64,000 nt of DNA from contig NZ_JACHOR010000006.1 in NCBI RefSeq assembly GCF_014199945.1, positions 186,001-250,000 of the forward strand. The letters run 5' to 3'. The stretch is from Brevundimonas variabilis (GTDB lineage: Bacteria > Pseudomonadota > Alphaproteobacteria > Caulobacterales > Caulobacteraceae). This document shows, in pieces, positions 24,832 to 34,205 of this stretch. Each line of letters opens with the position of its first letter. Positions within the stretch are counted from its first letter, which is position 1. The translations under genes and the position numbers were made by a program. The notes under the pieces were generated by a model. It was given only the letters and a program-made list of their open reading frames with translations, did not search any database and was not told the origin of the DNA.

Positions 24832-27573
24832 TCAATGTGGACGCCCGGTCGTTGCTGACGGGTCTGAAGTGCCGACAGCGTCGAGAGCATCCGGGATAAG
24901 GGCGAGGGTCTGGATCGCGGCGAGGCCCCACTGCGACACGCCGTTCGTAGACATCCCCGGGTCCTCTTCCACGGTGTTCAGCACGTCAGAGCCCGCGACC
25001 GTTCGCCGGCGGGATTCCAGGCGGAAGTCCTCGAAATGGGTCTGGTCGAGGAACTCGTGCGCCGCTCTGCGGGCAAGCGGTTCATCATGCAGGTGGTGAG
25101 CAGCATAGGCCGTCAGACGGGAATGACCCTGCGGCAGGCCACGCGTTCCGACCCGTCCGCCCAGATGGGCCTCAAGCTCGGCCGCCGGCGCATTGTACCA
25201 TTTGCAGTATTCGATCCATGCCGCACGGTAGCCGGGCACATCCACCAGCCGCAGCAGCTCGGAGTGGGTTTCCACGGCCCCGAACACGGCATTCAGATGC
25301 GAGATTGAGATCCCGTCTCCCGCACTGACGAACCGTCCGGTCCTGACATCATAATGCCCGCCGCCGTGGAACCAGCGACGCGGCAGGGCGGCCAGGCTGC
25401 GCATTCCGGTGACGATCCGGTCACGCCAGCGGGTGTCGCCGGTGCGTTCCCATTCCGTCATCCACGCAGCAAGGAAGGAACTCCAGTCCGTGCCGAAGCC
25501 CGCATCGACGATCGGTCCGCCCGGAGCGGGATCTCCCGCAGCCGGGCGTTTTCGCCGGATCTGGACGCGCGTCAGTGTCTCGTCCGACCCGACAAGGGAT
25601 CGCATCAGGTCGCCGATCCGCTCATCGGCCGTGAGGTAGAAATAGATCCGTCGGAAGGCGGCGTTGCTGACCCTCGGCTGCTTGGAACTGTCGCCCCAGT
25701 GCTGCACGCCGTGACGTGTGCCGAAACCCCGGTGCGGTCCGATATGGTAGCAGTCGACCTCGCTGGAGTGGCGGGTCATGGCCTCGGCCATCCGGAAAAC
25801 ATCGGCACGGCCCGTGCGCAGGAAACTGTACCAGAGCCAGAGATCCGGCGAGAGTTCAGAGTTGGCCCAGGCGAACCCGCCGATGTCGTACTTCCATTCG
25901 TGGCGGTCGGCGTCATAGCTGTGCATGACGTCACCGTAGTTCCAGAATCCGTACCAGCGCCGCTGGACGATCTGGTCGCGATAGAGGTCCAGAAGGCCGT
26001 CGAGCCGGTGCTCGATCTGCGTGCGCAAGGGCGTTGACCGGTCGGGCAGACTCCAGTCGCCGAAAACCTCGACGGAACGGATCCGGGCGGGCGCGCAAAC
26101 AAGGCGCGGCGGGGTTTCGACGCCCTGGGCCATCTCCGAAAGGGCGTCGCGCGACGGCGTCTCGCCCAGAGCCCAGAGCGTCAATTCGCTGGTCCGGGCC
26201 ACGCCATAGGGTGTTCCCCAGCCGGGCTCATAGTCCTCGTAGGTGATCTCGAGGCCTTCATTCTGGCGCGCATGCGTCGTCATGCCGAGACCGTCGTGGT
26301 AGAATCTCAGGTCCATGGCCGGGGCGTCGGGCGACCAGAGCCAGGCTGTCACGCGCGCTTCGTCTTCCGCGGCGCCCCGGACGTCGAGCCGAGAGGGTCC
26401 GGCCTTCCAGAAATTGGCGAGGCCCATGGCGACGCCGCCCGAAACTCCGCCGACATAGACCAGGCCCGGGGCCTTCTCGCCGCCTGCCGCATCGATCCAG
26501 CCATGACCGGGTCCGGTGCGTTTACGGATCGCAAAGCCGTCCGAGGTCGGCTGGGACAGAGTGAAATCACCCCACGCCGGGATCAGATCAAGCCGATCCC
26601 GGACCCGCGGATCCATCTGCTCGACCGGTGGCACGGCCTGGCCAGCGATCTGGGCATCCCGGTACGGCTTGCCTGGATCGCGCCGAAGGCCCGTGAGGGG
26701 ACGCACCGCCTCGGCCCACAGACCACCGCCCTCGCCTGCGAAGCGGATATGACGCTCGTGCAAGGGATCGCGAAGCGGCGCGGAAGCCTCGATTCCCAGC
26801 CCCCGGATGAAGTCACGGTTTTCATCTCCGTCGAAGATGAAGCTGTGCACGATCCGTACAGCCTCGCCCTCGGCATGGAAGTAGAGCCGCACGGTGAAGG
26901 GCAGCCAGGAACGATCGCCAGACCGGTGGGTGCCCTCAAGCCGGATGACGGCCCGGACGGGCCCGGACTGTTCCAGGACGGCCTCTCTGATTTCGCTCTC
27001 GAACCGCTGCTGGACCAGTGGAGCGGTTTCAGACAGTTCCGGCTGGTCCTGTCGCAGACAGACCAGTCGAACATCACCCATGACGGTCCGTCCGTCTCGC
27101 GTAGCAGACGCAATCAGGGCAGATCCCGAATGCGGGACTGTCCAGACGATGGGTCCGACACTGACCTCGAACCAGCCCGCCAGAGTGCGCACAGTCACGG
27201 CATTCCGGGGAAGCACAGGACGACCGCTGACGATCCTGAGGGCGGAAGCAGGCGCCTTCGACGCTGGAACGCTGTGGCCCGTCCACTTCAGGGAGCCATC
27301 CGGCCAGGTCGCCAATGGCCAGGTCTGGAGCGGAACCGGCTGTCCGGCAGCATCCAGGGCCGCAAAGGCCTGTCCCCGTCTGTGGACGCCTTGGGGCCAA
27401 GGCACACCCCAGGTGAGTCCCTCGTGGCGGGCGGGCGGGATGCCGTCCAGCCACCCGAGTTCAGTATCGAGTGTTGCGCCCTGCTCAGCCCTGGCTGCCG
27501 CAGGGATCACCCCCAGTGCGGTCGTCGCTGCACAGGCCATCAATCCCCTGCGACTAAGCGATAGACTGGTCAT
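24832..27573 (-). CDS. RGLX/YetA-like exo-rhamnogalacturonan lyase (RIFT-barrel), Tat-exported
   Basis: A 913-aa protein starting MTSLSLSRRGLMACAATT, a twin-arginine signal. The N-terminal RIFT-barrel region ('GLTWGVPWPQGVHRRGQAFAALDAAGQPVPLQTWPLATWPDGSLKW') and the long alpha-toroid C-terminal half ('RHSSEVDCYHIGPHRGFGTRHGVQHWGDSS') match PcRGLX/YetA-type proteins (PL26 exo-rhamnogalacturonan lyases). These cleave the RG-I backbone by beta-elimination, releasing unsaturated disaccharides. The ATG at 27573 is chosen; an in-frame TTG 18 bases upstream would lengthen the Tat n-region. A perfect terminator separates it from the upstream TonB-receptor gene, so it is expressed by read-through or its own promoter. 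Polysaccharide target is supported by the neighbouring PL11 and rhamnose genes. Confidence 0.82.
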   Translation of the reverse strand: MTSLSLSRRGLMACAATTALGVIPAAARAEQGATLDTELGWLDGIPPARHEGLTWGVPWPQGVHRRGQAFAALDAAGQPVPLQTWPLATWPDGSLKWTGHSVPASKAPASALRIVSGRPVLPRNAVTVRTLAGWFEVSVGPIVWTVPHSGSALIASATRDGRTVMGDVRLVCLRQDQPELSETAPLVQQRFESEIREAVLEQSGPVRAVIRLEGTHRSGDRSWLPFTVRLYFHAEGEAVRIVHSFIFDGDENRDFIRGLGIEASAPLRDPLHERHIRFAGEGGGLWAEAVRPLTGLRRDPGKPYRDAQIAGQAVPPVEQMDPRVRDRLDLIPAWGDFTLSQPTSDGFAIRKRTGPGHGWIDAAGGEKAPGLVYVGGVSGGVAMGLANFWKAGPSRLDVRGAAEDEARVTAWLWSPDAPAMDLRFYHDGLGMTTHARQNEGLEITYEDYEPGWGTPYGVARTSELTLWALGETPSRDALSEMAQGVETPPRLVCAPARIRSVEVFGDWSLPDRSTPLRTQIEHRLDGLLDLYRDQIVQRRWYGFWNYGDVMHSYDADRHEWKYDIGGFAWANSELSPDLWLWYSFLRTGRADVFRMAEAMTRHSSEVDCYHIGPHRGFGTRHGVQHWGDSSKQPRVSNAAFRRIYFYLTADERIGDLMRSLVGSDETLTRVQIRRKRPAAGDPAPGGPIVDAGFGTDWSSFLAAWMTEWERTGDTRWRDRIVTGMRSLAALPRRWFHGGGHYDVRTGRFVSAGDGISISHLNAVFGAVETHSELLRLVDVPGYRAAWIEYCKWYNAPAAELEAHLGGRVGTRGLPQGHSRLTAYAAHHLHDEPLARRAAHEFLDQTHFEDFRLESRRRTVAGSDVLNTVEEDPGMSTNGVSQWGLAAIQTLALIPDALDAVGTSDPSATTGRPH

Positions 27574-27613
27574 GACGCGGATCCGATACAAACCGAGCAG
27601 ACACGGGCCCCGG

Positions 27614-27648
27614 AAAAAATGACGGCGAACCCGTAAGATCCGCCGTCA
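27614..27648 (-). terminator. Rho-independent terminator between the TonB receptor and the exo-lyase
   Basis: Read on the minus strand, an 8-bp perfect stem TGACGGCG/CGCCGTCA with a 13-nt loop is followed directly by six U residues. It starts 23 bp past the TonB-receptor stop. It would end most receptor transcripts, or act as an attenuator that makes the receptor more abundant than the downstream enzymes. Confidence 0.85.
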
Positions 27649-27670
27649 GGTGTTCCAGGAGAGGAAGTCG

Positions 27671-30600
27671 TTAGTAGCGGTACGTCAGACCGGCAAAGTA
27701 ACGCTTGCCCGAATAGACATCCTCCACGAGCCGGATGGAGTCATTCGTGCTGCGCTCGTTCTCGCCCGTGATGTTTCGCGCTTCGATGAAGACCGTCAGC
27801 TGATCCGAGATCTTGTAGGCCGCACGGCCATCGAGGTAGCCGGTCTTGTCACGATAGACCGGATTGCCGCGGGCATCGATGGCGGTCTGAAGATAACCGC
27901 TGCGTCCATTGTAGGCCAGGCGGGCGTTGATCGGTCCTTTGTCGTAGTATCCGATGATGTTGTAGGTGTGCGTTGAAAGTCCCGGGAAGGGCAGTTCTTC
28001 CTGGGTCAATGTCGAGAACAGGCCGACATCCTTGGCTTCGCTGTAGGTATAGTTGACGATCCCGCCGAAGCCATCGAACGGCGACGGAAGGAAGGTAAAT
28101 GCGGTCTGCGCCGACAGTTCGACGCCCTGGATCTTGGCACCGTTGCCGTTGATCCGCTGGGTCACATCGAACAGGGTGCCGTCGCCGAACAGATCGACGT
28201 TCTGGACGACGACAGGACCGACCACGAAGGACTCGATGTTCTTGTAGAAGAAGCCCGCGTTCAGGAGCGTGTCGCGGTTCTGGAACCAGCCGATGTTCAG
28301 GTCGAACTGATCCGCCCGATAGGGCTGTAGCGCCGGGTTACCCGCGCTGCAGACGTCCTCGAGATCATCGACCAGACCCGCTGCCGTACGATTGAACGTG
28401 CAGGTCGCGGCCGGGACAAGGAAGGTAGGGTTCGGTCGGGCCAGGACCTTGGCATAGCCGAACCGGGCCACGATCTTGTCGGTGACGTCGAGCGCCACGT
28501 TGAACGTCGGGAGCCAGTCTTCATACTCGTTGTTGAGGGTGGTGATCGTCGTCCCGAGGTTCCGGGTAATGGTCGTGCCCGGTATCGCCGGATTGTCCAC
28601 CGTCTCGCGCTGGAGATAGGCCCCGGTCGCATCGAGAATGGTCTTCGTATAGCGAACCCCGAAATTGCCGCTGATCGGCATGTTCCAGATCTCGCCCGCC
28701 CAGCTGGCCTGGGCATAGGCGGCATGGACGTCCTCGACGACGTCGAGTGCGGGTGGTTGATCAAACTCGCCGACCAGCACGCCTGCCGCCGTATAGCCGG
28801 GCGCGCGTCTGATGTTCTCGCGATCGAACAGGGACAGGTCGAGATTGGCCCCCGTCGCCGTCAATCCATAGCTGGGGGCAAACCAGCCATTCGGCAGGGC
28901 AACGCCCGGATCGTCCCGCCCGCCCTGATAGAAGTTGGTCGGTGTGGACCGGGAAATGTTCCTGAGCAGAGCGATCAGGTTCGCCTGGGTATAGGGCGTG
29001 TTGTAGGTCGGCGGCAGCGTCAGGGGGTTGAACAGGGTCGCGCCATTGGCCGTTGCGCCCGGCGTCAGCACCAGGTTGTGACGCGCGCGTGCGCCCTGAA
29101 CGATCGTCCCGTCCGGTCTCGTATAGCCCCCGACGGAGTACTGGAGCGTTCCGGCAGAGCGATACTGGTATCCGGACTCGAATTTGGTGAAGAAGCCGGA
29201 GTCGAAATTGTAGTCGAGGTCGAGCTTGGCCGTGTCCTCGAACGTATCGGTCTCAGACGGTTCGTAGTTCACCACGACCGCAGTCGTCGCATAGTTGGTC
29301 CCGGCACCGTTGTTGGCAAAGATGCCGTAGGTCGCCGGATCGGCTGGGCTGAAGCCGGTGGGGAAGGTAAAGGCAGGAACGCCCCGATCCGAGATATCGA
29401 CACGGATATTGGGGATGGAGGCGTTGAAGGTGACCGAGTTGCTGTCGCTGTAGGCGGCACCGGTGGTGTGAGCAAACACACCGTCCAGCGTCAGGTTATC
29501 ACCCTTGTACTGGAAACCACCCGACAGATATTCGGAGCGATAGGAGAAGTCGAACTCGCGGTTCTGGGTGCTGAAGATGTTGGCGGCACCAACCGTCCCG
29601 CTGGTCGAGCGGGCTGCGGTGTTGAATCCGACCACATTGTGGTCCGCATCGACTGTCGCCACCTGGTTGCCAGCCGTCGTTATGGCCTGGCCGTTCCGGC
29701 CGTAGGTGGTGGCGTTCAGGCGGCTCTGTGCAGAGGCATCAACCGTATAGTTGAAGTCGGTCAGATGCTGCTGACGGTCGTTGACCGTGTAGTCGACGAA
29801 CACCGAAAGGGCATCGTTGACCCGGAACTGGGTCGACAGGTTTGCCGAGGTCCGCTGGTCCTCACGGAACCAGAGGCCATAGCGAGGGATCGCCGGCACA
29901 AAGTCGTTCCACTGGGCCAGGCAGTCCTGGATCGCCGCGCGCCCGCTGGCCGTGCTGGCATCCGTGGGACACTGGGCCTTGCTGGCAGCCGAGGCATAGA
30001 GCGGATTGACGAAAGTCCGGTCCGGCGAGTTGTCGTAGTCACCGGACGCCGTCACGACGCCGAGAGTTGCCCCTGCTGTTCCGACCGTCGTCGGGAAACG
30101 GATCCAGTTGGTACCGCGCAGGAAATCACCGCGTGTATCGTTCTCGTCACGGGTGACGTTGATGATGAACCCGAGACGGTCGTCGAGGAATTTGGTCCCG
30201 GCCGTGATGTTGCCGCGGAACTTCGTCGTCTCCAGCAGGTCGAAATACTGGCCGGAGGCCGAGGCCGAAAGCAGAGGCTCCGTGAGGTCGAGAGGGCGAC
30301 GGGTGCGAATGCTGACCGTCCCGCCGACGCCACCTTCCGTCATGTCGGCGGTAAAGCCCTTGAACACGTCGATGGAGGCGATCAGTTCCGACGCCAGTTC
30401 CTGGAAACTCGCGCCGCGCGCGCCGGTCCCGTTGTTGTTGAGAACGCTCAGACCGTTGATCTCGACGCGGTTCAGGTCGGGCTCGACCCCGCGAATGCTG
30501 ATCTGGCTGCCTTCGCCAAGGTCCCGGGTCAGGGAGACGCCCGTGATCCGTTGCAGCGCCTCGCCGACATTCTTGTCCGGGAACTGCGAAACGTCCTCGG

Positions 30601-30835
30601 CAACGATGGAGTCAACAGTCGTGTTGGCCGTCCGCTTGCGATCAATGGCCGAGCGAAGGCTTCCGCGCGTGCCCGTCACGATGATCTCTTCGACGGTCGT
30701 CGTTGGCTCTGTGCCTGAAGCCGGCGTTGCCGTCTGGGCAGCAGCGGCCCCCGCCGTGCCGAGAGCCAGCAGGCTGATAGCGGTCAGGCAGGTGCCATTG
30801 ATGGCGCGCCGGCGAGTGGGTGAGAATTTCGACAT
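27671..30835 (-). CDS. TonB-dependent receptor for RG-I oligosaccharides
   Basis: A 1054-aa outer-membrane transporter of the large Caulobacterales carbohydrate type. A signal peptide ends at GAAAAQ. A TonB-box/plug start follows, 'TTTVEEIIVTGTRGSLRSAIDRKRTANTTVDSIVAEDVSQFPDKNVGEALQRITGVSLTRD'. A long barrel ends 'KRYFAGLTYRY' with a terminal aromatic. AAGGGG precedes the ATG. The gene is divergent from the PL11 operon across a 230-bp region that carries the 15-bp dyad at 30969-30983. It is followed by a terminator, then the exo-lyase and GH2 genes. Import of rhamnogalacturonan fragments is inferred from these neighbours. Confidence 0.9.
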   Translation of the reverse strand: MSKFSPTRRRAINGTCLTAISLLALGTAGAAAAQTATPASGTEPTTTVEEIIVTGTRGSLRSAIDRKRTANTTVDSIVAEDVSQFPDKNVGEALQRITGVSLTRDLGEGSQISIRGVEPDLNRVEINGLSVLNNNGTGARGASFQELASELIASIDVFKGFTADMTEGGVGGTVSIRTRRPLDLTEPLLSASASGQYFDLLETTKFRGNITAGTKFLDDRLGFIINVTRDENDTRGDFLRGTNWIRFPTTVGTAGATLGVVTASGDYDNSPDRTFVNPLYASAASKAQCPTDASTASGRAAIQDCLAQWNDFVPAIPRYGLWFREDQRTSANLSTQFRVNDALSVFVDYTVNDRQQHLTDFNYTVDASAQSRLNATTYGRNGQAITTAGNQVATVDADHNVVGFNTAARSTSGTVGAANIFSTQNREFDFSYRSEYLSGGFQYKGDNLTLDGVFAHTTGAAYSDSNSVTFNASIPNIRVDISDRGVPAFTFPTGFSPADPATYGIFANNGAGTNYATTAVVVNYEPSETDTFEDTAKLDLDYNFDSGFFTKFESGYQYRSAGTLQYSVGGYTRPDGTIVQGARARHNLVLTPGATANGATLFNPLTLPPTYNTPYTQANLIALLRNISRSTPTNFYQGGRDDPGVALPNGWFAPSYGLTATGANLDLSLFDRENIRRAPGYTAAGVLVGEFDQPPALDVVEDVHAAYAQASWAGEIWNMPISGNFGVRYTKTILDATGAYLQRETVDNPAIPGTTITRNLGTTITTLNNEYEDWLPTFNVALDVTDKIVARFGYAKVLARPNPTFLVPAATCTFNRTAAGLVDDLEDVCSAGNPALQPYRADQFDLNIGWFQNRDTLLNAGFFYKNIESFVVGPVVVQNVDLFGDGTLFDVTQRINGNGAKIQGVELSAQTAFTFLPSPFDGFGGIVNYTYSEAKDVGLFSTLTQEELPFPGLSTHTYNIIGYYDKGPINARLAYNGRSGYLQTAIDARGNPVYRDKTGYLDGRAAYKISDQLTVFIEARNITGENERSTNDSIRLVEDVYSGKRYFAGLTYRY

Positions 30836-30968
30836 GGAAGCCCCTTTTATACCGAACGCGAGTCCATGGGCGCTGGCCGTTCGCCTCTTGCGGGCGATCT
30901 GGACTTGCGCCCTCCCTGTCGAACACCCTCCGTCCCAAAGGCTTCGGTCTCGACGAGATGGACGTTAA

Positions 30969-30983
30969 TGTCATATGGTGACA
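30969..30983. promoter_or_regulatory. Candidate IclR-regulator operator (copy 1, divergent TonB/PL11 promoter)
   Basis: TGTCA-TATGG-TGACA is a perfect 5-bp dyad (6 bp with the outer A/T at 30968 and 30984). It lies 134 bp from the TonB-receptor start and 83 bp from the PL11 start, so one site could control both transcription units. The same dyad occurs at 37872-37886 and 37980-37994. Confidence 0.65.
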
Positions 30984-31065
30984 TGTCAATGCATTCTATG
31001 GAACAGATCGTCGTAGGAGATCGGCGGTCCACAGCTCGGTTGATCAAAGTTATGAGGAGTATCCG

Positions 31066-32988
31066 ATGACGCTGAGGCCAACCCTTGTGGCAGCCAATGC
31101 GCTGATCCTTGCGACCATGGTCTGCAGCAATGCCCTCGCACAGACCGGGACAGGACGGCAGCAGGAGGACCTCGACCGAGGCGCGGTGGCTGCGCCAGCC
31201 GCGAATGGTGGCATGCTGGTGAGCTGGCGACTGCGGGCGAGCGACGCGCCGGATCTGGCGTTTGACGTGTATCGCAATGGCCAGAAGGTGAACGTGGACC
31301 CCATCACGACCAGCACCAATCTGGTCGATCCGAACGGACAACCGAACGACACCTATGACGTGCGCATAGTTTCCGAGGCGAGATCAGAAAAGGTCCAGAG
31401 CGCTCGGGCCGGGGGCTATCTGTCCATACCGCTGATGCAGCCGCCGGGCGGCACGACGCCAGCCGGAGAGGCCTATACCTACACCGCGAATGACGGCAGC
31501 GTCGGCGATCTCGACGGTGATGGTCGATACGAAATCGTGCTGAAGTGGGACCCTACCACCTCCAAAGACAATGCCTTTTCCGGCTATTCCGGCTCGGCAC
31601 TGCTGGATGCCTACACCTTGGACGGCCGCAGGCTCTGGCGCATCGATCTGGGTCCCAATGTCCGGGCGGGTGCCCACTACACGCAATTTCTGGTCTTCGA
31701 TTTCGATGGCGACGGACGCTCCGAAGTGGTCGCCAAGACTGCCGACGGCACGGTCGATGGCGAGGGCGTGATCATTGGCGACGCGGCCGCAGACTGGCGC
31801 GAGCGCGGCGGCGAGGCCCCGCAGTCCGACAGGACCGGTGCCGCAGTGAGGGCGGACGGTAGTCGTTATGCCGACTTGACCGGTCGCATCCTGAACGGTC
31901 CCGAGTTTCTGACCGTGTTCGACGGTCGGACAGGCCGAGCGCTTGCGACGGAGCCCTTCACGCCCGCCCGAGACCCCGAACACGCGAACCCGACGGCGGA
32001 GCAGCGAACGGCACGTTGGGGAGATGCCTACGGCAACCGATCCGACCGCTATCTGGCTGGCGTAGCCTTTCTGGACGGTGCGAGACCGAGCATCATCATG
32101 GGGCGAGGCTACTATGCCCGGACAACCGTCGCGGCCTGGGACTGGCGTGACGGCCGGCTGGCACAACGCTGGATGTTCGATACCGGCAGCGCGGATGACG
32201 CATTTTCGGGACAGGGCAATCACCAGCTGAGTGTCGCCGATCTCGATGAGGATGGTCGCGACGAGATCGTCTACGGTTCCATGGCCATCGACGACGATGG
32301 TCGGGGACTTTGGAGCGCTCGACTGTTCCACGGAGACGCCATGCATCTGTCAGACCTGGACCCGTCGCGGCCCGGTCTCGAAAAGTTCGGCGTGCATGAG
32401 AGTCCGGGCCGGAACGGTGGCATCGGGTCGGCCATGCTGGACGCCCGCACCGGCGAAATACTGTGGAGCACACCCGCTGACAGGGACACGGGTCGCGGTG
32501 TCGCCATGGACATCGATCCGCGTCACCCGGGCGCCGAGGCCTGGGCCAGCGGGTCTGACATCCTTTACGATGTGAAAGGCCAACCGATAGGCCGTCGACC
32601 CCGACAGCAGAATTTCGGCATCTGGTGGGACGGCGACCTGCTGCGGGAACTGCTTGACGGGACCACGATCTCGAAGTGGAACTGGGATACGCAAGACGCG
32701 AGCCCGCTACTGACAGCTACCGGCGCAGCATCGAACAACGGCACAAAGGCAAACCCCGTGCTGTCCGCCGACATTCTCGGCGACTGGCGCGAGGAGTTGA
32801 TCCTGCGGGCCGAGGACAACTCTGAACTGCGCATCTATCTGACGCCGCATCCGACCGACATCCGCATGATCACCCTGATGAGCGATCCCGTCTATCGGCT
32901 GGCGGTCGCCTGGCAGAACACAGCCTACAACCAGCCTCCGCATACTGGCTTCTATCTGGGGGACGGCATGGCTTTGCCGGCGAGGTGA
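31066..32988 (+). CDS. Rhamnogalacturonan endolyase (PL11)
   Basis: A 640-aa secreted lyase: a signal peptide ending SNALAQ, an N-terminal beta domain ('DLDRGAVAAPAANGGMLVSWRLRASD'), then an eight-bladed propeller. The calcium-binding blade motifs are visible as DLDGDGRYE, DFDGDGRSE and DLDEDGRDE. It matches YesW/YesX-type PL11 enzymes, which cut the alpha-1,4 bond between rhamnose and galacturonate in RG-I, using Ca2+. AGGAG precedes the ATG. It leads a plus-strand operon PL11, CE12, GH43, DUF6250, each stop overlapping the next start. Confidence 0.93.
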   Translation: MTLRPTLVAANALILATMVCSNALAQTGTGRQQEDLDRGAVAAPAANGGMLVSWRLRASDAPDLAFDVYRNGQKVNVDPITTSTNLVDPNGQPNDTYDVRIVSEARSEKVQSARAGGYLSIPLMQPPGGTTPAGEAYTYTANDGSVGDLDGDGRYEIVLKWDPTTSKDNAFSGYSGSALLDAYTLDGRRLWRIDLGPNVRAGAHYTQFLVFDFDGDGRSEVVAKTADGTVDGEGVIIGDAAADWRERGGEAPQSDRTGAAVRADGSRYADLTGRILNGPEFLTVFDGRTGRALATEPFTPARDPEHANPTAEQRTARWGDAYGNRSDRYLAGVAFLDGARPSIIMGRGYYARTTVAAWDWRDGRLAQRWMFDTGSADDAFSGQGNHQLSVADLDEDGRDEIVYGSMAIDDDGRGLWSARLFHGDAMHLSDLDPSRPGLEKFGVHESPGRNGGIGSAMLDARTGEILWSTPADRDTGRGVAMDIDPRHPGAEAWASGSDILYDVKGQPIGRRPRQQNFGIWWDGDLLRELLDGTTISKWNWDTQDASPLLTATGAASNNGTKANPVLSADILGDWREELILRAEDNSELRIYLTPHPTDIRMITLMSDPVYRLAVAWQNTAYNQPPHTGFYLGDGMALPAR

Positions 32989-34205
32989 AGATCGATGGAC
33001 GTCTACTGTTGGCGATGGCAGCCGGTGTGATGGTCTATGCCTTGCCCGCAGTCGCTCAGACCCAACGGTTCGATCTGACCTCGGAGATCGCCCGCCCCGG
33101 CTGGCAAAGCGTTCGACCCGACGCGGTCTATGACCCGGCTTCCGGCTATGGGTTCGAACCGCGAGGCAACGGAGACACCCTGTTTTCGGTCGCCGTGCCC
33201 GAGGGCGACTATCGCGTGACGGTCTGGCCCGCGGACGACCGACCGATGACCGTATGGGCCGAAAGCCGACGACTGATGGTGCGGGACGCCGCAGGCCCGG
33301 CGCGGTTCACAATCAATGTCCGACGCCCCGAACTTGCAACTCTGCCCGACAATGCGCCGGGCGGAGAACGGGTCCGGCTCAAACCGCGCGAGCAAGGTTC
33401 GCGATCCTGGGACGACCGGTTGACACTGGGCCTGGACGGACCTGTCGCCAGGATCGAGATTGAGCCGGTTCAGGCGACGCGTCTCGTGCTGCTGGGTGAC
33501 TCCACGGTCGCCGACCAGCCCGGTGGCGACTATGCCAGCTGGGGCCAGATGCTGCCCCGTTTCGTCGACGGCACGACATCCGTGGCCAATCACGCCGAGT
33601 CGGGCGAGACCCTCAAGTCCTTCATCACGGAACTGAGGCTGGACAAGGCACTCAGCCAGCTGCGGCCCGGCGACATCGTCCTTGTTCAGTTCGGCCACAA
33701 CGACTCCAAGGTCCAGTGGCCTCAGACCTACGCCGATGCAGCGACGACCTTTCGCAGCTACCTGCGGGTCTACATCGATGAAATCCGCAGGCGGGACGCT
33801 CGACCCGTGCTGGTGACGTCACCCCATCGACGAACGTTCGATCCGGACGGGCATATCGTGAACAGCCACGGCGGCTATCCGGACGCCGTTCGCGCGGTCG
33901 CCGAAGAGCAGGGCGTGCCATTGATCGATCTCACGCTCGCCAGCGCCCGCCTGTATGAGGCGCTCGGGACCGATCGAGCACATCTGGCCTTCGCCGACAG
34001 TGGGCGAGACCGGACGCATCATAATGCCTATGGGGCCTATATGCTGGCCTGGGCAGTGGCTGATGGCCTTCGGGGTCTGGATGATCCCGTCGCCCAGGTC
34101 ATAACGGATGGTCCTCCGCTGGACCCTGATCATCCCCCCGGTCCGGAACACTTCACGCTGCGGCCCATGCTGTCGGTGGCAAGCGAAAAGCCTGCCGGAT
34201 CATGA
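32985..34205 (+). CDS. Rhamnogalacturonan acetylesterase (CE12, SGNH)
   Basis: A 406-aa secreted esterase. After a signal peptide (ending LPAVAQ) is an N-terminal beta domain of about 135 residues. The SGNH/CE12 catalytic domain then shows block I 'LLGDSTVADQPGG' (nucleophile Ser), 'WGQMLPRF', block III 'FGHNDSK' and the Asp/His block 'DRTHHNAYG'. It removes acetyl groups from galacturonate so the lyases can act. The GTG start overlaps the PL11 stop (GTGA). No internal ATG gives a better signal peptide. Confidence 0.9.
   Translation: MKIDGRLLLAMAAGVMVYALPAVAQTQRFDLTSEIARPGWQSVRPDAVYDPASGYGFEPRGNGDTLFSVAVPEGDYRVTVWPADDRPMTVWAESRRLMVRDAAGPARFTINVRRPELATLPDNAPGGERVRLKPREQGSRSWDDRLTLGLDGPVARIEIEPVQATRLVLLGDSTVADQPGGDYASWGQMLPRFVDGTTSVANHAESGETLKSFITELRLDKALSQLRPGDIVLVQFGHNDSKVQWPQTYADAATTFRSYLRVYIDEIRRRDARPVLVTSPHRRTFDPDGHIVNSHGGYPDAVRAVAEEQGVPLIDLTLASARLYEALGTDRAHLAFADSGRDRTHHNAYGAYMLAWAVADGLRGLDDPVAQVITDGPPLDPDHPPGPEHFTLRPMLSVASEKPAGS

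Noticed and set aside
28724..30718. A 664-codon open frame antisense to the large TonB receptor
   Set aside because: No recognisable domain and biased composition; the sense strand encodes a full receptor.
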